Shown: positions 20,401 through 29,336 of the stretch, in pieces
Numbering within the stretch: position 1 is the stretch's first letter
Layout of the letters: every line of letters starts with the position of its first letter
DNA from: Actinophytocola sp.
Lineage (GTDB): Bacteria; Actinomycetota; Actinomycetes; Mycobacteriales; Pseudonocardiaceae
Assembly (NCBI GenBank): GCA_009377395.1
Contig: WHUB01000023.1
Location: forward strand, 1-51,164
Reading direction: 5' to 3'
Length of the DNA stretch: 51,164 bases
Made by a program: the position numbers and the translations under genes
Notes under the pieces: generated by a model
What the model saw: the letters and a program-made list of their open reading frames with translations, nothing else
Told to the model about the DNA's origin: nothing
The model's database searches: none

Positions 20401-22422
20401 CTCGGCGTTGGCCTCCCACATGGCGCGGAAGGCGTCCTGGAACCGCTCCCGCACCTCGAGCAACCCCGCCTCGTCGGCGAAGCGTTCGAGCACCGTGGGC
20501 TCGACCCGTAGCCCGAAGTCGTAGATCCAGCCGCGCAGGCCGTCGGAGCGGGTGATCTCGTACGGCCGCTGGTCGACGACCTCGACGTCCATCTTCTGCA
20601 GCATCGGCAGCAGCGAGGACAGCGTGACGCCCTCGCCGAGCAGGTACAGCTTGAACCTGCGCTGCTCGGCCTTGTCCTCGTCCGGCACGTAGAACGACAT
20701 CGCCATGTCGTCCTTATCGGACAGTGCCTCGACGGTGCGCAGGTCGGCGAGGCCGGTCGCGGCGTCGAAGTCCTCCTTGTAGGCCTCAGGCACCGAGCTC
20801 GCCAGCCGCTGGCCGAGCTGGTACGCGGTCTCGTCGCGGTGGCCGTCGTCGCCCGCCGCGACGCGCTCGGTGTGGATGGCCTCGATCAGCCGGTCGTCCC
20901 AGCCCCGGACGGCGTCGTTGAGCAGGTCCTGGATGCGCAGCGCGTCCGGCTCGATCATGCGTTCCGGCTGGGTGTACACGGTGAAGTGCACCTGCGCGAA
21001 CAGCGTCTCGCCGAGCCGGACGGCGAAATCGACGGTGTCGGCGTCCAGTTCGGTGCGCAACACCTCCTGCATCGCCTGGCGGGTCCGCGTCGAGTAGCGG
21101 TCGCGGGGCACGAACACCACGCAGGAGTAGAACCGGCCATAGGGGTCGCGGCGCAAAAATGCCCGCAGCCTGCGGCGGTCGGCGAGCGCAATCGCGCCGG
21201 TCACCGTGGCATACAGCGAGTCGAGGTCGGTGGAGAACAGCTCGGCGCGCGGCCAGCTCTGCAGCACCTCGAGCATCCCCTGCCCGGAGTGCGACTCGAT
21301 CGGGAACCCGGCGCGGTGAATGACATTGCGGACCTTGCGCTTGATCACCGGGATGTCGAGCACGTCCTCGTGCAATGCCGACGTGGTGAACATGCCGAGG
21401 AAACGGTGCTCACCGGCGACGTCGCCGTTCTCGTCGAAGATCTTGACGCCGATGTAGTACGGGTGCACGGGGCGGTGCACCGTCGACGGCGCGCTCGCCG
21501 GGGTGAGCACGAGCAGCGTGGGCGCGAGCGCCGTCTCCGCCATGTCCGGGCCCTTGGTCAGGTCACGGGCGACGAGGCTGTCCTGGCGCAGCACCCCGAG
21601 CCCGGACGCCAGCACCGCCCGCAGCGCTGGGTGCTCGTCGTCGGCCGAGGAGACCTCTTCGGTGATCACCTCGTAGCGCCGGTAGCCGAGGAAGGTGAAG
21701 TGACCCCGCACCAGCCACCGCAGCAGCGCTCTGCCGTCGGTGATCTCGGACTCCGGCAGTGTCGGTGGGGACGCGTCGAGGCCGTCGGCGATGTCGAGCG
21801 CGGTGGCCGACATCCGCTCGGTGTCCTCGACGACCTCGCGGACGTCGTTGATGACGGCGTGCAGCCGGTTCTCCATCTCCAGCGCGCGCTCGGCGTCGGT
21901 CATGCGGTCCAGCTCGACCGAGATCCACGACTCGGCGGAGGCGCCTTCCGACGGGTCGGCGGCGTCCGCGGTCGGGTGCACGTCCCGCAGCGCGCCGGTG
22001 ACGTCGCGGCTGACGACGACGATGGGGTGCAGGATGCGCTGCACGTCGATGCCGGAGCGGGCGAACTTGGCCGCCACGCTGTCGACGAGGAACGGCATGT
22101 CGTCGGTGACGATCTGCACCACCGTGCCGTCGCTCGACCAGCCGTCCGCCTCCCCGTCCGGCTTGCCGATCCACACCGCGGGCGAGCCGGGCGTGCGGTG
22201 CTCGGCGAGCAGCAGGTGGGCACGCACGGCGCCGACGAGATCGGCGGGGTCGGTGCCGACGATGTCTTCGGGCGGAACGTGGCGGTAGTACAGCCGGATC
22301 AGGTCGGCGATATCGGCGGCGAGCGCGGCGGCACGCTCGACGAGCGCGTCCCGTTGTTGTTCGAGCGAAGGAGACTCGGCGCTGCCGCCGGTGACCCGGT
22401 GCGAACTACCCAACGTGGTCAT
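17467..22422 (-). CDS. gdh: NAD-specific glutamate dehydrogenase, large (L_180) type
   Basis: This 1651-residue enzyme converts glutamate to 2-oxoglutarate and ammonia with NAD. The long N-terminal half carries ACT-like regulatory regions ([20 protein letters not shown]). The catalytic core has [21 protein letters not shown], the Lys-containing [14 protein letters not shown], then [20 protein letters not shown]. Length fits the 1600-residue class. The ATG at 22422 follows GGGAG. The ettA-gdh neighbourhood matches Rv2477c-Rv2476c. In mycobacteria this enzyme is inhibited by unphosphorylated GarA; that is family knowledge, not visible here. Confidence 0.94.
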   Translation of the reverse strand: [1651 protein letters not shown]

Positions 22423-22613
22423 GCCGAACTCCCATCGTGCCCCCGTTCCGCACGCTCGTGCGCCGTTGCTCCGTCTCCCATCGCCGCATCTCAGGTGCGA
22501 TCGACGCCACACACCCTAGCTCCGCCGACGCGCCAATGTCCTCCCGGAGGCGACGGGGCGGGCACCGGGTCCGGGGGCTATGCTGGGCGGCTCAGATCAG
22601 CTTTGGACGTGGC

Positions 22614-24545
22614 TCACGCCAGGCCACCGCCGCCGTGCAGCGGGCTGTCGCCGTTGACGGCGTGGCCGTTGGCGGCGTGATGCCCGGCGGACTCGCCGGA
22701 GCGCTGCCAACGCCTGCTGCGTACCCGCGGTGCCACCGTCGAGTTGTCGTCGTCGCCGTTGGCCCAGCTGCTGAACACCGCCAGCACGCTGTCGAGCTCT
22801 CGCACCGGCGCCGGTTCCGCCTCGGGCTCGTCCTCGACGTCCGCGGTGTCGACGGCGACGTCAGGCTGCGCGGCCTGCTGCCGTTCGGGCTCCGGCTCCG
22901 GCAGCGGCTCCGGCCGCCAGGACCATTCGGCGTGCGCAGGCTGTGCGGGTTCCGCCTGCCAGCTCGGTTCCGACTGCTCGGACCAGGCTTGGTCGGGCTG
23001 TTCGTGCCGATGGTGCTGCTCCGGCTCGTCGTCGGCCGCGCGCCGCCTGCCACCGGTTCCGACGGAGACACCCAGCCGCTCCAGCACGGATCGGGCCGAC
23101 GGCCCATCCTCGGTCTGATGCCGCGACCCGGCATCCGGCGACTCGGCGACGTCCTCGGGCGCGGAATGCTTAGCGGCCGTCCACGCCACGGCGGGCTGCA
23201 CCACCGTGTCCCACGCCGAATCCACCGCATGGGCTGCGGGCTGTTCCGCTTCGAGCGGTGGCACCGACGGCTCGGCCGGCGCACTCCGTGGCGGTGGTGC
23301 GTCCGCCGTGATCGCGGGCATCATTTGCGTGGCCTCGGTCGACGGCTCGACGCGCCTGCGCTTGCCGGACGGCGGGCTCTCCCGCTGTTGCGCCGACCGC
23401 TCCTCGTAGTCGGCGAGAGCGCGGTTGAAGTCGGCGGCGGGTTGCTCTCCCCTGCCGAACTCGCCGGTGAGCAGGCCGAGCGCCTGCCGCCGCAGCCTGC
23501 CGTAGCTGTGCTCGCAGACCCGCGCCTCCCGCAGGCAGGTCAGCGCCTCGGCCGGCCTGCCGAGCTGCTCCTCGATGTGGGACAGCTCGAGCAGCAGCCG
23601 CGAGCTGAGCGCGAGCAGCTCGTGCCGCCGGGTGTGGTGCAGCGCGTCGCGGATGAGCATTCCCGCCGTCTCCGGCGCCGCGGATGCCAGGTGCACTCGG
23701 GTCGCGATGGCCAGCCGCAGCCAGGCGAGCGGGGCGATGGCCGCCGCGCGCGCCTCCCCGGCGAACAGCGGCTGTGCGAGCGCGGCCGCCTCCTCCCCCG
23801 CGCCCTGGTCGAGCAGGGCGCAGACCAGTTCCAGGGTGAGCCGCGCCCGCATCTGGGTGCTGTCGACGAGGACGTCGCTACCGGCGTCGAGGAGGTCGAG
23901 GCCCTTGCGTGCCGCGTCGATCGACGCCGAGATGTCGCCGTGGCGGCGCAGATGCGCCGCGGTGCGCACCTGGACCAGCGTGCGCAGGCTGACCCGGTCG
24001 ACGTCGCCGATCGACGGATCGGACTCCGCGAGCCGGTCCGCCTCGTCGAGTGCACGATCGAGCACACCCCGGCGCCCGATCGAGGCCATGCACCCGACGA
24101 ACTGCAGCAGCGCGCCGACCCGGCACACCGGCTGCGCGTGTTGGTCGGCGAGCACCGGGCGCAGCGCGGCGAGCCCGGTCAGCGGCACGCCGACGCTGCG
24201 CGCGCACAGCGCCAGCTCGGTGCGCATCTGCGCAGCGAGGTCGCCGTGACCGTCCACCTCCGCCGTCCGCAACACGACGACCGCGCGGTTGACGACGTCG
24301 GCGCGGTGACCGAGCCGGACCCGGGCGGACACCGAGAGGCCTTCGGCGTAGGCCCACACGCGTTCCGAGCCCGATGCCTCGGCGAGCGCCGCCGCGCGCT
24401 CACCGAACACCAGCGCGAGCTCGGGTGCGCCGAGCAGGAGCCGCAGACCGTCGGAGACGAGGGTCTCGGCGGGGTCGTCGGCCCACGACGCGGAAGGCCC
24501 TCGGCGTCCCGCTTGCCTGTCCTGGCTGTGCGTGCTGGCTGCCAC
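22614..24545 (-). CDS. Large helical-repeat (TPR-like) protein with disordered tail
   Basis: This 643-residue protein is not recognised by function. Residues 25-410 are helical with TPR/MalT-like periodicity (LALVFGERAAALAEASG, RALDEADRLAESDPSI, ALTCLREARVCEHSYGRL). Residues 410-640 are low complexity, rich in Glu, Pro, Ala and Gln. The start is GTG 24545. It lies between ettA (37 bp upstream) and gdh (191 bp downstream) on the same strand, where M. tuberculosis has no such gene. It may be a lineage-specific scaffold or regulator; I infer no specific role. Confidence 0.72.
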   Translation of the reverse strand: MAASTHSQDRQAGRRGPSASWADDPAETLVSDGLRLLLGAPELALVFGERAAALAEASGSERVWAYAEGLSVSARVRLGHRADVVNRAVVVLRTAEVDGHGDLAAQMRTELALCARSVGVPLTGLAALRPVLADQHAQPVCRVGALLQFVGCMASIGRRGVLDRALDEADRLAESDPSIGDVDRVSLRTLVQVRTAAHLRRHGDISASIDAARKGLDLLDAGSDVLVDSTQMRARLTLELVCALLDQGAGEEAAALAQPLFAGEARAAAIAPLAWLRLAIATRVHLASAAPETAGMLIRDALHHTRRHELLALSSRLLLELSHIEEQLGRPAEALTCLREARVCEHSYGRLRRQALGLLTGEFGRGEQPAADFNRALADYEERSAQQRESPPSGKRRRVEPSTEATQMMPAITADAPPPRSAPAEPSVPPLEAEQPAAHAVDSAWDTVVQPAVAWTAAKHSAPEDVAESPDAGSRHQTEDGPSARSVLERLGVSVGTGGRRRAADDEPEQHHRHEQPDQAWSEQSEPSWQAEPAQPAHAEWSWRPEPLPEPEPERQQAAQPDVAVDTADVEDEPEAEPAPVRELDSVLAVFSSWANGDDDNSTVAPRVRSRRWQRSGESAGHHAANGHAVNGDSPLHGGGGLA

Positions 24546-24582
24546 GAACCCTCCGCTGGTGTAGTGGACTCTCGCGCTCGTG

Positions 24583-26256
24583 TCAGTCGCGGGTCAGCTT
24601 GCGGTAGGTCACCCGGTGCGGCCGGGCCGCCTCCGGGCCGAGTCGCTCGATCTTGTTCTTCTCGTAGCCCTCGAAGTTGCCCTCGAACCAGAACCACTTG
24701 GCGGGGTTCTCGTCGGTGCCCTCCCAGGCGAGGATGTGGGTGGCGACCCGGTCGAGGAACCAGCGGTCGTGCGAGATGACCACGGCGCAACCGGGGAACT
24801 GCTCGAGCGCGCTCTCCAGCGAGCCGAGCGTCTCGATGTCGAGGTCGTTGGTCGGCTCGTCCAGCAGGATCAGGTTGCCGCCCTGCTTGAGGGTCAGCGC
24901 GAGGTTGAGCCGGTTCCGCTCACCACCGGAGAGCACACCGGCCGGCTTCTGCTGGTCGGGGCCTTTGAATCCGAACGCGCTGACGTAGGCGCGCGAGGGC
25001 ATCTCGGTCTGGCCGACGTGGATGTAGTCGAGCCGGTCGGAGATGACCTCCCACACCGTCTTGTCCGGGTCGAGGCCGGCCCGCGTCTGGTCCACATAGG
25101 ACAGCTTGACGGTGTCGCCGACCTTCACCTCGCCCGCGTCGGGACTCTCGAGCCCGACGATGGTCTTGAACAGCGTGGTCTTGCCGACGCCGTTGGGGCC
25201 GATGACGCCGACGATGCCGTTGCGCGGCAGGGTGAACGACAGCCCGTCGATGAGCGTCCTGTCGTAGCCCTTCTTCAGGTCGTTGACCTCGACGACGACG
25301 TTGCCGAGCCGCGGACCCGGCGGGATCTGGATCTCCTCGAAGTCGAGCTTGCGCGTCTTCTCCGCCTCGGTGGCCATCTCCTCGTAGCGCTCGAGGCGCT
25401 TGCGCGACTTGGTCTGACGTGCCTTGGCGCCGGAACGCACCCACTCCAGCTCGCTCTGCAGCCGCTTCGCGAGCTTGGCGTCCTTCTTGCCCTGGACCTC
25501 GAGCCGTTCCCGCTTCTTCTCCAGGTAGGTCGAGTAGTTGCCCTCGTAGCCGGCGACCCTGCCCCGGTCCAGCTCCATGATCCACTCGGCGACGTTGTCG
25601 AGGAAGTACCTGTCGTGCGTGACGGCCAGCACCGCGCCGTGGTAATCGGCGAGGTGCTGTTCGAGCCACAGCACGCTCTCAGCGTCGAGATGGTTGGTCG
25701 GCTCGTCCAGCAGCAGCAGGTCAGGCTTGGACAGCAGCAGCTTGCACAGCGCGACCCGCCGCTTCTCACCGCCGGAGAGATGGCTCACCGCCTCCTCGCC
25801 CGGGGGGCAGCGCAGCGCGTCCATGGCCTGCTCCAGCTGCGAGTCCAGCTCCCACGCGTCGGCGTGGTCGAGATCCTCCTGGAGCTTGCCCATCTCCTCC
25901 ATGAGCGCGTCGCTGTAGTCGGTGGCGAGCTTCTCGGCGATCTCGTTGAACCGGTCGAGCTTGACCTTGATCTCGCCGAGTCCCTCCTCGACGTTGCCGC
26001 GCACGGTCTTGCTCTCGTTCAGCGGCGGCTCCTGCATCAGGATGCCGACCGACGCGCCGGGCTGGATGAACGCCTCACCGTTACTCGGCTGGTCGAGTCC
26101 GGCCATGATCTTCAGGACCGTCGACTTGCCCGCGCCGTTCGGCCCGACGACGCCGATCTTGGCGCCGGGATAGAACGCGGTGCTCACGTCGTCGAGGATG
26201 ACTTTGTCCCCGACGGTCTTGCGCACCTTCTTCATGGTGTAGATGAACTCGGCCAT
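24583..26256 (-). CDS. ettA: Energy-dependent translational throttle EttA (ABC-F)
   Basis: This 557-residue ABC-F ATPase has two NBDs and no membrane segment. NBD1 has GPNGAGKST, LSGGEKRRVAL and LLLLDEPTNHLD. NBD2 has GPNGVGKTT, LSGGERNRLNLAL and LILLDEPTNDLD. Between them lie the charged P-site tRNA interaction linker and the EttA-type toe region. It binds the ribosomal E site and gates initiation according to ATP/ADP. Start ATG 26256 (MAEFIYTMKKVRKTVGDK) is typical. Homologous to Rv2477c in the same gene order. Confidence 0.94.
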   Translation of the reverse strand: MAEFIYTMKKVRKTVGDKVILDDVSTAFYPGAKIGVVGPNGAGKSTVLKIMAGLDQPSNGEAFIQPGASVGILMQEPPLNESKTVRGNVEEGLGEIKVKLDRFNEIAEKLATDYSDALMEEMGKLQEDLDHADAWELDSQLEQAMDALRCPPGEEAVSHLSGGEKRRVALCKLLLSKPDLLLLDEPTNHLDAESVLWLEQHLADYHGAVLAVTHDRYFLDNVAEWIMELDRGRVAGYEGNYSTYLEKKRERLEVQGKKDAKLAKRLQSELEWVRSGAKARQTKSRKRLERYEEMATEAEKTRKLDFEEIQIPPGPRLGNVVVEVNDLKKGYDRTLIDGLSFTLPRNGIVGVIGPNGVGKTTLFKTIVGLESPDAGEVKVGDTVKLSYVDQTRAGLDPDKTVWEVISDRLDYIHVGQTEMPSRAYVSAFGFKGPDQQKPAGVLSGGERNRLNLALTLKQGGNLILLDEPTNDLDIETLGSLESALEQFPGCAVVISHDRWFLDRVATHILAWEGTDENPAKWFWFEGNFEGYEKNKIERLGPEAARPHRVTYRKLTRD

Positions 26257-26385
26257 GGCACACGATGGTAGAGCCGTCCACCTTGGCCCCTGACGCCGGT
26301 CGGCAACTCCACGGGCGGTATCACTCACCGCCGCGCGGGACCCGGCCGGGTGAGCAGGACCGACGACGGACAGCGACGAAACGGG

Positions 26386-26826
26386 TCAGGCGACCTGCCG
26401 CACGGGCTCCGGGGCGGGTGCCGCGGTGGGCGCCCGCTGGGTGGCCGCCGTCGGTTGGGCGCCGCGCATCCGGTGCACGGTCGCGGTCGCCCTGGCGAGG
26501 TTCGGCCCGACCGCGTAGGCGTCGACCTCGCTGAAGTACCTGGTCATGCCCTCGTCGGTGTACTCCCTCGTCCGCATCCTGCCCGCCACCATGACCTCGT
26601 CACCCTTGTGTAGTGACTCGGCGACATTGCGCGCGAGCCTGCGCCAGCACGTCACCCACACGGAACAGGTGTGGCCGTCGATCCACTCCCCGAGCTGTTT
26701 GTCGAACCGCCGTTCGGTGCTGATGACGAGGAATCCGAGCGCCTCGTCGCCGTCGTCGAGCTCGCGCCGGGCGGGTTCGGTCGCGATCCGGCCGTTGATG
26801 TTCAGGTAGGTCTCGCCGATGGGCAT
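26386..26826 (-). CDS. ssb: Single-stranded DNA-binding protein, second paralog
   Basis: This 146-residue OB-fold SSB has MPIGETYLNINGRIATEPAR, the core SVWVTCWRRLARNVAESL and GDEVMVAGRM. The C-terminal tail is Ala/Pro-rich and ends PEPVRQVA, lacking the acidic DDDIPF-type tip that recruits partners in canonical SSB. This is the same trait as the actinobacterial SsbB-type paralog beside ettA (Rv2478c). It is more likely a specialised or competence/stress SSB than the essential replication one. Confidence 0.88.
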   Translation of the reverse strand: MPIGETYLNINGRIATEPARRELDDGDEALGFLVISTERRFDKQLGEWIDGHTCSVWVTCWRRLARNVAESLHKGDEVMVAGRMRTREYTDEGMTRYFSEVDAYAVGPNLARATATVHRMRGAQPTAATQRAPTAAPAPEPVRQVA

Positions 26827-26979
26827 GGCTCGTCTCTCCCGTGACTCGTCGCTGCGGTTACGCCGTCAGCGTGCGTGAGGAGAACGCGGCGTGGGGCGAA
26901 CGAGACGGCCTGTGGACAGCTCAAGCCGCCAACGGATCCACTGGCGTCCTCGACCCGAGTTGTGCACAGGTCGACATGG

Positions 26980-28986
26980 CTAGCGGCGCTCTTCCGCCAT
27001 GCGGCGCAGCATCTCGTTGTAGGCGGCGAGATCGGCGTCGCTGTCGGCGTCGGCCTTGCGGTCGATGCGCCGAGCCTGCCGCTCGTCGGCGCGTGCCCAC
27101 TGCACCATGAGCACGACCAGCACGACGAGCGCCGGAATCTCGCCGGACGCCCACGCGATGCCGCCGCCGAGACGTTGCTCCGAGAGCAGGCTGTCGACCC
27201 ACGGTAGGCCGAGGGAACGGTAGAACGAGCCGCCGATGATGGTCTGCGAACCCATCAAGATCACGCCGAAGAACGCGTGGAACGGCATCGACGCGAACAT
27301 CAGCCCGAGCCTGCCGAGCGGTTGCAGCGGCCGCGGCGCGGGATCGACACCGATCAGCGGCCAGAAGAACACGTAGCCAGTGAGCAGGAAGTGGCCGTTC
27401 ATCGCGAGATGCGCCCAGTGGTAGTTGAGGGCGGCGCCGAACAGACCGGAAAAGTAGAGCAGGTAGAACGAGCCGACGAACAGCGCGCCGGCGACGAGCG
27501 GCTGGGTGAGGGCGCGCGAGATCGGCGAATGCACGAACGCGAGCACCCATTCGCGTGGTCCTGGCGGGTCGTTCCTGCCGGCCGGTGGCAGCGCCCGCAG
27601 CGCGAGCGTGACGGATCCGCCGAGCACGAGCAGCACCGGCGCCACCATGGACAGCAACATGTGGTTGCCCATGTGCACGCTGAACATGGCGGGTGAGTAC
27701 CTGCCGATGCCCGAGGACGTCGAGATCAGGATCGTGGCGCAGCCGAGCAGCCAGGCGGCGGTGCGGCCGATCGGCCAGGCGTCACCCCGGCGGCGCAGTC
27801 GCCGCACACCGGCGACGTAGACGACGGCGAGGAGGATGGCGAGCGAGCCGTAGATGAGGTCGAACCGCCAGTCGAACAGCAGCCGCGCCACGGTGGGCGG
27901 CCCGTCGAGCTGGTAGCCGATGAGCAGCTCGGTCGTGCTGGGAACGGTGGTCGCGGCGGGTGGTTCGGTCGCCGACAGGGCGCCCGCGATGCCGAGCGTC
28001 ATGAACATGATCAGCGTCTCGACGCCGGCGAGCTGGAGGAACGCGCCCTTGCTGCCGCGTTCGGTCAACGCGCGCAGGCTTCTGCTGCGTTGCTGTTGCC
28101 CGAGCACGCCGAGCATCGCCAGCGCGGTGATCTTGGCCAAGATCAGCAAGCCGTACTGGGTGCTGACCAGGTCGGCGGGCGAGACTCGGACCAGCGCGTT
28201 GATGACGCCCGAGACCGCCATCGCGACCCAGCAGGCCAGCGCGATGCGGGAGAACCGGCGCGCGGCAAGCGGTAGGCCCGGGCCTCGACGCCTGCCGAGC
28301 GCGATGAGCGCGATCAACCCGCCCACCCAGAGTGCGGCAGCGACGAGGTGGATGAGCAGGCTGTTGGTCGCCAGGTCGTGCGAGCCGCCCGAGGAGGAGT
28401 GGCCGGTGGCGCCGACCGGGAACAAGCCGGCGACGGCGAGGAAGAACAGCGCCGTCGTCCAGCCCCAGGACAGCACGAAGTGGCATGCGACAGCGATGAC
28501 GAACGCGACGACTGCCGTGATCAGCCACGCCTTCGGCTGGTCGATCGCGCCGACGTACTGGAGAAACGCCCTCGGCTGGAACAGCTCGGTCACCGGCACG
28601 CCTGCGCCGTCGGCCGCCGCGAACAGGGCCGCGGCGATCGATGTCGCCCCCCAGCACCACGACGACACCGCTGCGGTGCGGATGGCGGCGTAGCCGTCGG
28701 CGGCGAGCGTGCCGGACCGCTGCGGCGGCACCAGGAACGCGGCCAGCAGCAGCGAGCCGATGGTGACGACGGCGGCGATCTCGGCGAGCACCCGCGACAC
28801 GGTGACGCCGTAGCTCGTGAACGGGCCAGGGCTGGAGATCCCGGCGATCTCCTCGCCCGCCCCGCCGGACAGTGTGATCAACAGCACCGTGACCACGAAA
28901 GCGAGCAACGTGCCTACCGTCACGAGCGCGATCACGCCCGCCGGGCGGGTGCTTGTCGCTACCGGTGCTGTCTGCTGTTCCCGCAC
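26980..28986 (-). CDS. Fused copper-resistance D / cytochrome c oxidase assembly (CtaG) membrane protein
   Basis: This 668-residue polytopic protein has two halves. Residues 1-330 resemble CopD, with many membrane segments and HLVAAALWVGGLIALIAL. Residues 360-640 resemble caa3_CtaG, with conserved His in HMGNHMLLSMVAPVLL, HWAHLAMNGHFLLTGY and MPFHAFFGVILMG. It probably handles periplasmic copper for oxidase assembly. The CopD-CtaG fusion is a common actinobacterial form. The GTG at 28986 is chosen as start; no strong ribosome site is visible. The tail is charged and cytosolic. Confidence 0.85.
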   Translation of the reverse strand: MREQQTAPVATSTRPAGVIALVTVGTLLAFVVTVLLITLSGGAGEEIAGISSPGPFTSYGVTVSRVLAEIAAVVTIGSLLLAAFLVPPQRSGTLAADGYAAIRTAAVSSWCWGATSIAAALFAAADGAGVPVTELFQPRAFLQYVGAIDQPKAWLITAVVAFVIAVACHFVLSWGWTTALFFLAVAGLFPVGATGHSSSGGSHDLATNSLLIHLVAAALWVGGLIALIALGRRRGPGLPLAARRFSRIALACWVAMAVSGVINALVRVSPADLVSTQYGLLILAKITALAMLGVLGQQQRSRSLRALTERGSKGAFLQLAGVETLIMFMTLGIAGALSATEPPAATTVPSTTELLIGYQLDGPPTVARLLFDWRFDLIYGSLAILLAVVYVAGVRRLRRRGDAWPIGRTAAWLLGCATILISTSSGIGRYSPAMFSVHMGNHMLLSMVAPVLLVLGGSVTLALRALPPAGRNDPPGPREWVLAFVHSPISRALTQPLVAGALFVGSFYLLYFSGLFGAALNYHWAHLAMNGHFLLTGYVFFWPLIGVDPAPRPLQPLGRLGLMFASMPFHAFFGVILMGSQTIIGGSFYRSLGLPWVDSLLSEQRLGGGIAWASGEIPALVVLVVLMVQWARADERQARRIDRKADADSDADLAAYNEMLRRMAEERR

Positions 28987-29208
28987 ATCAGAAGGGTAGG
29001 GTGTCGGCTGGCCGCCGCACGCGCGCACCCCGGCACGACGGCGGAAGGCGGCCCGGCGCGAGCCTCTACCGTGAGGCCAACCGGGTGACAGAGGCAGCGC
29101 CGCCAACTCGCGGGCGGACTCCGCGGCTGAAACAATCGCGACATCTGACGCGATCACACCAACGGCTGCACGTAAAATAGCCGCAGCGCCGAGCGGAGTC
29201 TCGGTCTC

Positions 29209-29282
29209 GCCCTCGTAGCTCAGCTGGATAGAGCAAGAGCCTTCTAATCTCTAGGTCGCAGGTTCGAGTCCTGCCGGGGGCA
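29209..29282 (+). tRNA. tRNA-Arg (anticodon UCU)
   Basis: The cloverleaf is complete. The acceptor GCCCTCG pairs with CGGGGGC (one G-T). The D-arm is GCTC/GAGC. The anticodon loop is CTTCTAA (TCT) on a stem with one mismatch at its loop end. The T-arm is GCAGG, TTCGAGT, CCTGC. Discriminator A is at 29282. CCA is not encoded here; the next bases are CAA. The 3' 41 bases lie in the 42-bp attL core shared with 42194-42235, so the 3' half was supplied by the integrated element. Confidence 0.95.
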
Positions 29283-29283
29283 C
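29242..29283. repeat. attL core of the integrative element (42-bp direct repeat)
   Basis: These 42 bases, from the anticodon loop to the base after the discriminator of tRNA-Arg, are identical to 42194-42235. The base before (C/T) and the base after (A/C) differ, so 42 bp is the exact repeat. This is the classic signature of tyrosine-integrase insertion into a tRNA 3' end, and the integrase gene starts its 3' end 54 bp away. Confidence 0.95.
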
Positions 29284-29317
29284 AAGATCCCTGGTCACAG
29301 CACCAACCAGGGATCTT
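29284..29317. terminator. Hairpin terminator between tRNA-Arg and integrase
   Basis: AAGATCCCTGGT (29284-29295) and its exact complement (29306-29317) form a 12-bp stem with a 10-base loop, immediately after the att core. It lies between convergent units (tRNA on plus, integrase on minus) and can serve both. It is on the element side of the junction, so the tRNA's terminator is now element-derived. There is no long T tract, so termination strength is uncertain. Confidence 0.65.
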
Positions 29318-29336
29318 GCCCCAGCCGGTCCCATGC

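Noticed and set aside
20839..22680. 613-codon open frame antisense to glutamate dehydrogenase
   Set aside because: Shadow of the gdh codon bias; no domain or ribosome site.
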